This document shows positions 1 through 5,953 of a stretch of DNA of 6,009 nt, piece after piece. This stretch comes from Candidatus Omnitrophota bacterium (GTDB taxonomy: Bacteria > Omnitrophota > Gorgyraeia > Gygaellales > Profunditerraquicolaceae): contig JAHISH010000288.1 of assembly GCA_018818365.1 (NCBI GenBank), positions 1 to 6,009 on the forward strand, read 5' to 3'. How positions within the stretch are numbered: the first letter of the stretch is position 1; each line of letters begins with the position of its first letter. The notes below the pieces were generated by a model. It made no database searches and was not told where the DNA came from. It was given only the letters and a program-made list of their open reading frames with translations. The translations under genes were made by a program, and so were the position numbers.

Positions 1-4
1 TACG

Positions 5-15
5 TCACCTCCTCT
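5..15 (-). promoter_or_regulatory. Strong Shine-Dalgarno of a gene starting just outside the window
   Basis: On the minus strand this reads AGAGGAGGTGA, which contains a full match to the anti-Shine-Dalgarno core. Only four bases (CGTA) remain before the window edge, so the start codon of the served gene should lie within the first few bases beyond it. A GTG lies inside the site itself (8-6), but it is too close to serve as the start. The gene would run in the same direction as everything else here. Its product cannot be inferred. Confidence 0.75.
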
Positions 16-22
16 TTCGTTT

Positions 23-50
23 ATTATAGCCTAACCCCTTGTACTGTCAA
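23..50 (-). promoter_or_regulatory. Consensus sigma70-type promoter for the next gene
   Basis: On the minus strand TTGACA (50-45) is followed by a 16-bp spacer and TATAAT (28-23), both perfect hexamers. The promoter overlaps the last codons and stop of the GH94 phosphorylase gene. Transcription would start near 16-17, only a few bases before the Shine-Dalgarno at 13-5, giving a very short leader. The downstream gene therefore seems to be expressed independently of the phosphorylase operon. An inverted repeat CCTTG-N6-CAAGG (52-37) overlaps the -35 box and could be an operator, but that is speculative. Confidence 0.75.
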
Positions 51-2712
51 GGAATATGTCTATACGGTGGTTCTTCCCGGAGCTAAGTTTGAGAATAGTC
101 TCCCGGGAAATAAGCGTATATTTCCTATCCACTACAGGGATCGCTTGCCCATCAAGGCTTACTTTGACGATAGAATACTTCCCCCACTCTAACCGGTGAT
201 GGTTAATAAAATTGACCGTAAGCTTCCTTCCGGAAAAGTTGCGTTGAATGGTCAAAGTAGTACTATGTAAAAATTGCGCGGCGGTCAATTTCGGCTCAAG
301 GCACAGGTCCCCGTCTTTGCCTCTTACCCCATACACCTGAGAGATAAGGGTCAACACATACCAGCTGGCAGAGCCGGTCAGATACATATACATGCCCGTG
401 CCCTCATTATTGAAATATTCCGGAAGGCAGGGGTATATCTTACTATTGGGAATATTCTTCGCCATACGATAGAGCGAATCAAAGACCTGCCACCCTTCTT
501 TGACTAACCCGCGGGAATATAGCGCATACGCACACATCACCGCCATATGATTAAAGAACGCTCCGTTCTCCTTATCCCCATAGACAAAAGAAAACGCACG
601 TCCCAAATGATGCTGCTCCTCTTTAAAATCGGTATTGAGCCGAAATCCTTTATGTTTCTTATCGCCAAGATACCGCACAATACTGCGAAAGGCCGTCTGG
701 GCCTGTGTAGTATCCGCAACCCCGCTCATGATCGGAAATACCTGAGAGGCAAGCATCATCCGCACCACTCCTGCGCGTCTGCCCTCCACCCTCCTGCAGA
801 GATTATCGTAGTACCCGTTGAAGAAACCTTCTTTAAGCCATTCATTTTTACGTATATGCGCAGCCATCCACGCGGACTTTGTGCGTAAATTATGTGCGAC
901 CGTACCGGCATCAAGGGTTACCTTCTTTCCGGAAACGGTCTTCTTGGTATCCCGCAAATATTCATCGAGAACTTTATTCTTCTGCGTGACCGAACGATAA
1001 TCTCCGGCTCGCAACAGAATAGTCAATTCGTGCGCAAGCTCGACTTTCTTGGTGCGGGATTTCTCCAGGAACTTTGCCAGAAGGTTAAGGGTATAGGAGT
1101 ACATTGCGCTAAAGGCGACGCTCTCGCCATTCTCCTTTGCCATATCCAAACCGTCATTCCAATCCGCTCCTTCCAAACGTACGTGGTTATGCCTTCCCAC
1201 ATGATAGAAGGCAACCAAGTTCTGTGCCAAAAGATGCTCGAATACCGTCCCCCGATATACTTTTCCATCGGGACTCTTGAGCTTCTGCCCATCTGCAAGA
1301 GTCCACTCAAAGTCCCGCTCCCTCCCCCGGCAGAGTTGATGATTACGAAAATACGCGGCCTTTTCAAAAAGGATCGAATAATCCCCCGTCTCGTGAAGGT
1401 ATAGGTCCAGCGTCAATAGCGGCCAGATGCCGTGGTCCATCCAGACACGTGAGATGTTGTTACGGTCAGAGACAAACTCTCCTTGTTGCGTACCGATAAT
1501 GGTGGCATTGGAGCCGTCGATTCTTACCCCTGAGAAATTATTGATAAAAATAGCGCGTAGTTTCTCGACATCGCCGCTATTAAGGATAAGCCCCAAGCAA
1601 TCCTGCCAAAGGTCACGCCATCCGCGTCCTCCTTTTCCGTAATCAAAATCAGGGAGAAAAGAACATCCATACATCTTGCGCAGGATCGGCTGGATGCTGA
1701 CCCAACGGTACCAATTATCAAAAACAGGGTCTGCGGTAGTAACGCGTATCTGCTGGCTCGCCCCTACCCAGTATTTCTTTGTTTCCTTATGCGCGTCAAT
1801 GACCTTCTTCGGGGTATTGAATTTCCGGAATATCTTTCTAATCGCGCTCCCCTGCTGAGTAACCCCCATAAGAATAATATAGGTTTTACGCTGGCCGGGC
1901 GAAAGAGATACCCTCTTAAAACGCAACGCTCCCATCGGCTCCTTCCCTTGAATAGGTGCATTGGGAGGAGTGCGGTTGTGGATCACGCTCTCAGGCGCTT
2001 CCAAATCTCCCCTTTCTCCGCAGAACAGTTCTTGTGTGGGAAACACATATTCGGGAGGCCTTCCCTTTTCATCGCACCCTAGCACAAAAAATGAGGTGGT
2101 ATTCGGATGATGCCCTGATTCGTTAAAAAGCAGCGTCGGTTTAACGATGACGCCGAAAGGATCGCGCTGAACGCGTTGAAGAAGTGAGGTCACGTGGCGA
2201 TGGTCGCGGATATTCTCCGCGCTTCGGCAAAAAAGCGGAATGGCCGCGGTAGGAGTTATCTCTATAGTGGTAGAAGTAATATTGGTAAGCACCACCTGCA
2301 TGATCTCGACGGGATCATTGCCGGAGGGGACAAATGAAAGGATCTCTGCGGAAGTACCGATCCTTTGATTCTTCCTGTGTATCGTATGCCAGAGCAGGCC
2401 TGCCCGGATGCCACACTCTTCTTTCCGAGTATCTTCCGCCAGTTTAGAAACTCCGGTAGCTGACCATATCCTTTTTTTATCACGGTACACCCAGAAATTC
2501 CGTGAGGCGCGCGATACGGCCAGGTCGATACGCGACGCAGGGATAAGCAAGAACGTATGCTGCCCGGTTTTACTATCCCCGTGCAATGTCGGGCTTACTG
2601 AAGACATGACCGCCTCATTGACAAGAGGGAAATAGAGGCCGGCAGTACAATCTGCGGCATCGATCGAGAAGCTTCCCTCGGAATCAATAAATCGCCACTT
2701 CTGTTCTTTCAT
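31..2712 (-). CDS. GH94 family glycoside phosphorylase (cellobiose/laminaribiose phosphorylase-like)
   Basis: The 893-residue product looks like a complete GH94 (formerly GT36) inverting phosphorylase, an enzyme class that splits beta-linked glucosides with phosphate to give alpha-glucose 1-phosphate and a shortened sugar. An N-terminal beta-sandwich (about 10-290) carries LYFPLVNEA (26-34), RNFWVY (71-76) and WSATG (83-87). The catalytic (alpha/alpha)6 barrel follows (about 325-795). It shows GWRDLWQD (364-371), ADWNDGLD (516-523) holding the acid Asp, GESV (529-532), ENGAFFNH (715-722) with the probable phosphate-binding His722, and TGSASWY (779-785), the phosphate-binding TGSA turn. A C-terminal beta-domain ends the protein. 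There is no signal peptide, so it is probably cytosolic. The ATG at 2712 lies 4 bp after the upstream stop, with GAGGG inside the upstream gene's last codons serving as ribosome site, which suggests translational coupling. Substrate cannot be read from sequence: cellobiose, cellodextrin, laminaribiose or another beta-glucan fragment are possible. The family call is firm. Confidence 0.9.
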   Translation of the reverse strand: MKEQKWRFIDSEGSFSIDAADCTAGLYFPLVNEAVMSSVSPTLHGDSKTGQHTFLLIPASRIDLAVSRASRNFWVYRDKKRIWSATGVSKLAEDTRKEECGIRAGLLWHTIHRKNQRIGTSAEILSFVPSGNDPVEIMQVVLTNITSTTIEITPTAAIPLFCRSAENIRDHRHVTSLLQRVQRDPFGVIVKPTLLFNESGHHPNTTSFFVLGCDEKGRPPEYVFPTQELFCGERGDLEAPESVIHNRTPPNAPIQGKEPMGALRFKRVSLSPGQRKTYIILMGVTQQGSAIRKIFRKFNTPKKVIDAHKETKKYWVGASQQIRVTTADPVFDNWYRWVSIQPILRKMYGCSFLPDFDYGKGGRGWRDLWQDCLGLILNSGDVEKLRAIFINNFSGVRIDGSNATIIGTQQGEFVSDRNNISRVWMDHGIWPLLTLDLYLHETGDYSILFEKAAYFRNHQLCRGRERDFEWTLADGQKLKSPDGKVYRGTVFEHLLAQNLVAFYHVGRHNHVRLEGADWNDGLDMAKENGESVAFSAMYSYTLNLLAKFLEKSRTKKVELAHELTILLRAGDYRSVTQKNKVLDEYLRDTKKTVSGKKVTLDAGTVAHNLRTKSAWMAAHIRKNEWLKEGFFNGYYDNLCRRVEGRRAGVVRMMLASQVFPIMSGVADTTQAQTAFRSIVRYLGDKKHKGFRLNTDFKEEQHHLGRAFSFVYGDKENGAFFNHMAVMCAYALYSRGLVKEGWQVFDSLYRMAKNIPNSKIYPCLPEYFNNEGTGMYMYLTGSASWYVLTLISQVYGVRGKDGDLCLEPKLTAAQFLHSTTLTIQRNFSGRKLTVNFINHHRLEWGKYSIVKVSLDGQAIPVVDRKYTLISRETILKLSSGKNHRIDIFLDSTRG

Positions 2713-2716
2713 GCCT

Positions 2717-3175
2717 TTATATGCCCTCTAAAAAATGTTCCCCTCCATACAATGTCCTGGCATCAAAGGATTTGTAATAACGATAGGCGAGAAAATAAAA
2801 AAGGGGGGATCTCCTCTGGAGATTATCCATCGCCAAATGGACCGCGAGACTAAAGGTGGCTACTAAAAGATGCGTTGAGTGCAACAGATTGCTTGCGATA
2901 GTCAGAATAATTACGATCTCCCACGAATGCAGAAAAATATAGATTTTCCCCGAACGCAGGTATTGACAGGTAAAAAAATCCCTCGCCCTGAAAGAACCCT
3001 TAAAATAAAAGAAGTAGTCGATAAAGTGGTCGATATCGACCAGGATCCCTCCGATAACTACCATTACGATAAAAGATGCTTCTTGCGTCTTCGAATATAC
3101 CCAGACGCAGAGTAAGGATGTAACCAGAAAATGCGCGATGATATCTAACGCAACCCGTATCTCTTTTTTAAGCAT
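2717..3175 (-). CDS. YdjM/DUF457-like integral membrane protein, possible metal-dependent hydrolase
   Basis: This 152-residue protein is strongly hydrophobic, with probable membrane segments near 9-27, 32-48, 79-98 and 101-116. Its polar residues fall where the YdjM/DUF457 membrane family has putative metal ligands: His15 in the first segment, DIDHFID (47-53), HSWE (83-86) and HLAMDN (113-118). No enzyme activity is established for most of this family, so hydrolase is a label from the family name. The ATG at 3175 has only a weak ribosome site (AAGTAGG, two bases away), so initiation may be inefficient. It is the first gene of a two-gene unit with the GH94 phosphorylase, 4 bp apart. An intrinsic terminator hairpin lies just upstream of its start, so expression may depend on read-through. 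The family assignment rests on motif pattern and topology, not overall similarity. Confidence 0.65.
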   Translation of the reverse strand: MLKKEIRVALDIIAHFLVTSLLCVWVYSKTQEASFIVMVVIGGILVDIDHFIDYFFYFKGSFRARDFFTCQYLRSGKIYIFLHSWEIVIILTIASNLLHSTHLLVATFSLAVHLAMDNLQRRSPLFYFLAYRYYKSFDARTLYGGEHFLEGI

Positions 3176-3187
3176 AGCCTACTTAGT

Positions 3188-3211
3188 AAAAACCCGCCCA
3201 CGAGAGGCGGG
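3188..3211 (-). terminator. Intrinsic terminator hairpin in the leader of the membrane protein/GH94 operon
   Basis: On the minus strand CCCGCC (3211-3206), a 7-nt loop and GGCGGG (3198-3193) form an all-GC stem followed directly by TTTTT (3192-3188). It ends 12 bp before the ATG at 3175, too close for a separate promoter to fit between. Either it ends an upstream transcript and the operon is expressed by read-through, or it is a leader attenuator. GGGGT (3231-3227) can pair with ACCCC (3213-3209), which overlaps the terminator's 5' arm and could act as a weak antiterminator. That alternative fold is inferred. Confidence 0.7.
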
Positions 3212-3263
3212 GTATAGGAATTATAAACCCCTCTTTACTATCTTCTCTCTTTTTCTTTTTTTC

Positions 3264-3292
3264 ATTATATTATCTATTATTTATAGTTGCAA
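3264..3292 (-). promoter_or_regulatory. Candidate sigma70 promoter (P2) for the membrane protein/GH94 operon
   Basis: On the minus strand TTGCAA (3292-3287), 17 bp, then TATAAT (3269-3264). The -10 is perfect and the spacing ideal; the -35 matches TTGACA at four or five positions depending on how the C/A pair is scored. Transcription would start near 3257, giving a leader of about 80 nt with a purine-rich stretch and the terminator hairpin at 3211-3188. The AT-rich surroundings raise the chance of a fortuitous match. Confidence 0.55.
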
Positions 3293-3372
3293 CCATTTCT
3301 TTTTGTTGGTTATTTATGCGGCGATGGTTTGGGGGGATTTCGTAGACACAACACAAATAAACCGTAGAAAAC

Positions 3373-3411
3373 AAAAAAGCGGAGGCTCTATATTCCTAGA
3401 ATCTCCGCTTT
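3373..3411 (-). terminator. Strong intrinsic terminator ending the structured RNA
   Basis: A perfect 9-bp inverted repeat, AAAGCGGAG on the minus strand at 3411-3403 and CTCCGCTTT at 3384-3376, encloses an 18-nt loop that has its own small ATTC/GAAT stem. On the minus strand the descending arm runs into TTTTTT, then G, then TTTT, a typical Rho-independent tail. On the plus strand the hairpin is followed only by an interrupted T tract, so minus-strand use is favoured. It lies 198 bp upstream of the membrane protein gene and well after the terminator of the DUF4238 gene, so neither gene explains it. Confidence 0.8.
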
Positions 3412-3424
3412 CTCGTTTATCTGG

Positions 3425-3449
3425 TCCCATTCGCTTAACGCTCACGGGA
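3425..3449 (-). repeat. Small imperfect hairpin (TCCC/GGGA)
   Basis: TCCC (3425-3428) and GGGA (3446-3449) can pair, enclosing a mostly mismatched 4x4 internal loop and a short GC/GC pair around TTAAC. It is weak alone but lies in line with the two stronger hairpins to its right and the terminator to its left, all within the candidate RNA. Confidence 0.35.
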
Positions 3450-3490
3450 TTTCACTAAATGCGCCTTACCGCTTTATTGTGTTCAAGTTG

Positions 3491-3516
3491 GCCGACTGCG
3501 CGAGCGCTTCGTCGGC
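3491..3516 (-). repeat. Hairpin GCCGAC/GTCGGC with inner GCG/CGC stem
   Basis: GCCGAC (3491-3496) and GTCGGC (3511-3516) are a perfect 6-bp inverted repeat. Inside, GCG (3498-3500) and CGC (3505-3507) can stack with a 4-nt CGAG loop. It lies 5 bp from the next hairpin (3522-3554). No T tract follows it on either strand, so it is not a terminator. Confidence 0.6.
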
Positions 3517-3521
3517 ACTTC

Positions 3522-3554
3522 CCTATATGCCGCCCTTCGGTCGGCGTATATAGG
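3522..3554 (-). repeat. Long hairpin with stacked 7-bp and 4-bp stems
   Basis: CCTATAT (3522-3528) pairs perfectly with ATATAGG (3548-3554), and GCCG (3529-3532) with CGGC (3542-3545) across a 2-nt bulge. Beyond one mismatch, CC/GG closes a 3-nt loop. It is the most stable-looking fold in the gap and is not a terminator. On the plus strand the same loop can be drawn as a C(TTCG)G tetraloop. Such shapes are common both in structured RNAs and in dispersed palindromic repeats. Confidence 0.7.
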
Positions 3555-3608
3555 TGGTTGCGCGAATCAGTATAAGAAATAACTATATCTCTTTCTAAGT
3601 ATGGCCTA

Positions 3609-3636
3609 ATTATACAGTACAAGCCTTAAATATCAA
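3609..3636 (-). promoter_or_regulatory. Near-consensus sigma70 promoter (P1) driving the candidate RNA
   Basis: On the minus strand TTGATA (3636-3631, one mismatch from TTGACA), a 16-bp spacer and TATAAT (3614-3609, perfect). It lies downstream of the DUF4238 terminator and points into a gap with no gene on that strand until 3175. Predicted start is near 3602. It shares the context ATTCCTTGA-Y-A around the -35 with the promoter at 50-23, and the same 16-bp spacing. Confidence 0.7.
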
Positions 3637-3730
3637 GGAATTTCTTTGTTTTAGAGATAAAGTTAGCAATATTATGTCCGTTTTGTCCGGTCTTTTTAAG
3701 TCGAAAATAGCGTAACCTCTTGCAATGTTT

Positions 3731-3768
3731 AAAGTAAAAGATGTCTATCCATCAAAGGTGGACATCTT
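3731..3768 (-). terminator. Probable terminator of the toxin-antitoxin/DUF4238 unit
   Basis: On the minus strand AAGATGTC (3768-3761) and GACATCTT (3745-3738) form an 8-bp stem around a 15-nt loop, followed by a T-rich tail (the T's shared with the arm, then AC, then TTT). The 5' arm lies in the last codons of the DUF4238 gene and the stop codon sits in the loop, so a terminating ribosome would mask the hairpin. The stem is not GC-rich, so strength is moderate. Confidence 0.55.
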
Positions 3769-4801
3769 GCTCGCGCATTTCAAGGCTTTCTTTAAACCCT
3801 TCTCTGAATTCGTCTCTGAGATCAAGGCCTCTCTTTTTTAACATACTTTTAATTTCTTCGGCATTTATTTTAGGAGCTTTATAGGTAGCGGAATACCTCT
3901 CTACGAATTTCTTTATTCTATTACTACAGTAAGGAGATATAACAAAACGTTCGGCCATATAGACCGATCTACGGTTAATCTCATTAATATAACAAGCATC
4001 CACTCGATCTACGGGACCAAGCGGATTTCGATCTAAATGCAAACATATCTTCGGAGACAAAGGGAATGTTAACTGTACCGTAGGTAATCCTAAACCGCCG
4101 CCAAAGATTACCTGATTATTCGGAAGAGGCGTAAAGATTGTAACCGGGGCATCGGAGGTAATGAAAAAATGCTCTTTAGTAGCTATAAGAACATGCCAAT
4201 CTAAACCAACAATCTTCCGGTGAAGTACTTCAGCAAAAAGCAAGCTCTCTCCGATAGCGTGCTTTTCATTAACCTCGACATAAACTCCTCTCTTCGGATC
4301 ATTCATTACCTGAAGAAAATCATCATAAGAAAGTTTTGGTTCTTTATCTTCTTTTTGCGAGAATTTTTCATATAGTTTCCTTGATTCCACAGAATCTTTA
4401 GCTACTTCCTTAACTTGATCAAGCACATAGTCAACTCCCGCCTCATCCATTTCCTTAATAACTTGGACAGAACGCGGACTTCGACAATATGTGAACGCAA
4501 TAAACATTGCTAAGAATTCTTTATTCACCTTATGCAAGCAATCGGGATGAGCAATTATCCAATCTAGCGCGGGTTTTGCCCACCCCTCTATAATAGAAAA
4601 GAATTCTTCGGCTCTCCGATCCCTCTCCCCTTTGTCATCCGGCTCGGAGAGATAATAATCACCTATAACAGCGGTATTAACCGGTGGCTGGGGTCGAACG
4701 TCAGCGTCTTTTTTATCATACACCCAGAAAAGACTCGAGCCCGGCTGCAAGAAATAGTTTAAATAGAACTGTGGAACAGTATGACAACGAATAGTGGCCA
4801 T
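3752..4801 (-). CDS. DUF4238 domain protein, function unknown
   Basis: The 349-residue product carries the two signatures that I recall for DUF4238: an N-terminal HTVPQFYL (7-14; the family usually has HxVPQFYL) and a central FITSDAPV (213-220; usually TSDNPV-like). Other notable residues are DYYLSE (48-53), RSPR (107-110), DWHV (201-204) and PLSP (247-250). Length fits the family. There is no signal peptide or membrane segment, so it is probably cytosolic, and residues 311-349 look like a charged helix. No biochemical function is known to me for the family. The gene follows the HigA-ImmA gene on the same strand after 70 bp and ends in its own terminator, so it may be the third member of a toxin-antitoxin-like operon. 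The ATG at 4801 has only a poor ribosome site (GGGG, four bases away). The domain call is good; the functional link is inference. Confidence 0.8.
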   Translation of the reverse strand: MATIRCHTVPQFYLNYFLQPGSSLFWVYDKKDADVRPQPPVNTAVIGDYYLSEPDDKGERDRRAEEFFSIIEGWAKPALDWIIAHPDCLHKVNKEFLAMFIAFTYCRSPRSVQVIKEMDEAGVDYVLDQVKEVAKDSVESRKLYEKFSQKEDKEPKLSYDDFLQVMNDPKRGVYVEVNEKHAIGESLLFAEVLHRKIVGLDWHVLIATKEHFFITSDAPVTIFTPLPNNQVIFGGGLGLPTVQLTFPLSPKICLHLDRNPLGPVDRVDACYINEINRRSVYMAERFVISPYCSNRIKKFVERYSATYKAPKINAEEIKSMLKKRGLDLRDEFREGFKESLEMREQDVHL

Positions 4802-4846
4802 TTTACCCCATTAAAAAACCTTCATCGGAAACTTATCCCAATAAAG

Positions 4847-4859
4847 GTTATAATATAAC
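4847..4859. promoter_or_regulatory. AT-rich palindrome upstream of the DUF4238 gene, possible operator
   Basis: GTTATA (4847-4852), one central base, then TATAAC (4854-4859) form a near-perfect palindrome in the 70-bp gap between the antitoxin and DUF4238 genes. XRE-type antitoxins often bind short AT-rich palindromes, so it could be an operator for a secondary promoter. No good -35 box accompanies it on the minus strand. Chance occurrence in AT-rich DNA is a real alternative. Confidence 0.25.
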
Positions 4860-4871
4860 GATGCTCGAAGC

Positions 4872-5951
4872 TTATTTCCAGCACAAACGCGGCTTCAGAT
4901 CATGCAATTGATTAAAAGCCACTTTCTTATCGTGTTGAAGCCGGCCAAGCACAATGCCAGGGGCGATTCCCATATCGGCTGCAAATCTTAATATTGCAGA
5001 GCGATTAAACGCACCTTTATTGATAAAAACCTCGTAATCTGATCTTGGAACCAAAAAATCCTCTGCAAAGAAATCTGCTTCTTGCTCCCTATCACTATCT
5101 GACTTAAATTTTTCATATTCAATAAACATATCCTTTTTCCCGTGCAAAAGAATATGTGCAGCTTCATGGAAAAAAGAAAACCAAAGTATATCAACGCATT
5201 TCTGGAACAACGATAGCTGAAGAACCGCTTTGTCTCTTAACCATTTCGTTGCACCGTTTACCCTCAAATTAGGCAACTCTTGGACGATAACAAGGGCTAC
5301 GCCGCTATCAGCGCACAGCTTCTTCCAATCTTCAAAGATAGCAGGTACGTTCTTTGTTGTCATTTCCCTGATTTCTGAAAGAGCTCCTTTGAATTTAGTC
5401 CTATCATAAGCACTACAAGAAACTGCCTGAGCATCAATCTCTCCTTTTCTAAGCCACGCACAGACTGCCCAAGGATTACTTTTAAGCTTCTTGGATTGCC
5501 GGAAAATAACTTCAGGATATCCCACAGCCAATTCCTTTGGGCTTGCCACGCCAAAGAATGATAGAACTTCCTGCAGTTGCTCTACAGGCGTTGGCATTCT
5601 CCTTATCCATTCATTAGAAATAATATCTTCGACGGGTAACTGTTTAAGCCAATTCAATTCTGATTCGAGATTCTTAGTATCTTCAATCCTCGCCAAAGCT
5701 TCTCCATAATTTTTCTCGAGATTATTCCAGAAATCGGCAGACATCCCGAGAACTTTTTCAAACTGCAAAGCCGTCTCATAAGTAATGGCCTGCTTACCCT
5801 GAATAATATTATTGATGGTCTTCAAGGGCCTGCCCGAGCGTTCTGCAAGCTGGACTTGAGACATCCCAAGATGCTCAAGCATTTCACTAACCGTTAACCC
5901 CGGAGCAACTGCATAATTCGGCTTGAACTTTAAATCTTTATTAATCGCCAT
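4872..5951 (-). CDS. HigA-type antitoxin with XRE helix-turn-helix and ImmA/IrrE metallopeptidase domain
   Basis: The 359-residue product has two parts. Residues about 18-75 form a HigA-like XRE helix-turn-helix (MSQVQLAERSGRPLKTINNI at 30-49, then the HigA-typical MSADFWNNLE at 70-79). Residues about 215-340 form an ImmA/IrrE (M78) zinc peptidase, with FHEAAH (261-266) giving the HExxH site and EQEADFFAEDFLVP (289-302) supplying the likely third ligand Glu291. Proteins of this layout usually repress their own operon and counter a HigB-type toxin encoded just upstream, which fits the toxin tail 2 bp before this start. The peptidase part may sense a signal or cleave a partner; that is unproven. 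I chose ATG 5951 over the in-frame TTG at 5990 because the latter would overlap the toxin gene by 37 bp and homologues start just before the helix-turn-helix. No Shine-Dalgarno precedes the ATG, so coupling to the toxin is likely. Confidence 0.85.
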   Translation of the reverse strand: MAINKDLKFKPNYAVAPGLTVSEMLEHLGMSQVQLAERSGRPLKTINNIIQGKQAITYETALQFEKVLGMSADFWNNLEKNYGEALARIEDTKNLESELNWLKQLPVEDIISNEWIRRMPTPVEQLQEVLSFFGVASPKELAVGYPEVIFRQSKKLKSNPWAVCAWLRKGEIDAQAVSCSAYDRTKFKGALSEIREMTTKNVPAIFEDWKKLCADSGVALVIVQELPNLRVNGATKWLRDKAVLQLSLFQKCVDILWFSFFHEAAHILLHGKKDMFIEYEKFKSDSDREQEADFFAEDFLVPRSDYEVFINKGAFNRSAILRFAADMGIAPGIVLGRLQHDKKVAFNQLHDLKPRLCWK

Positions 5952-5953
5952 AA

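Larger units (their letters stand above)
3373..3602 (-). ncRNA. Candidate structured non-coding RNA of about 230 nt
   Basis: This stretch has its own near-consensus promoter (3636-3609), its own strong terminator (3411-3373), and no convincing reading frame on either strand. In transcription order it contains an AT-rich 5' part, a long hairpin (3554-3522) with two stacked helices and a GAA loop, a second hairpin (3516-3491), a weaker one (3449-3425), and the terminator hairpin. It matches no tRNA and no RNA family that I recognise. The 5' end is estimated as about seven bases after the -10 box. Alternatives are a dispersed palindromic repeat that happens to lie here, or a long regulatory leader for the downstream operon. 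The RNA interpretation is inferred from signals, not from a known family. Confidence 0.45.

Noticed and set aside
892..1404. Plus-strand frame of 170 codons opposite the GH94 gene
   Set aside because: The GH94 frame carries the catalytic motifs here, and the antisense frame shows no recognisable domain or start signal. It is a shadow.
3221..3265. Minus-strand 14-residue Lys/Arg-rich leader peptide (MKKRKREKIVKRGL) just before the leader terminator
   Set aside because: Its ATG overlaps the -10 box of P2, so a P2 transcript would not contain it, and no Shine-Dalgarno precedes it. It would only matter on read-through transcripts from upstream.
3138..3458. Plus-strand frame of 106 codons with a hydrophobic middle
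   Set aside because: It starts inside the membrane protein gene on the other strand, has no ribosome site, and its hydrophobicity comes from a T-rich tract. It runs through minus-strand promoter and terminator signals, and its end is part of a hairpin series.
3481..3560. tRNA or CRISPR-like array in the gap
   Set aside because: There is no cloverleaf with a T-loop consensus, and the inverted repeats differ from each other and are not regularly spaced direct repeats.
3459..3575. Plus-strand frame of 38 codons (MRLTALLCSSW...) starting right after the previous stop
   Set aside because: It coincides almost exactly with the stacked palindromes, which explain its sequence better, and it lacks a ribosome site.
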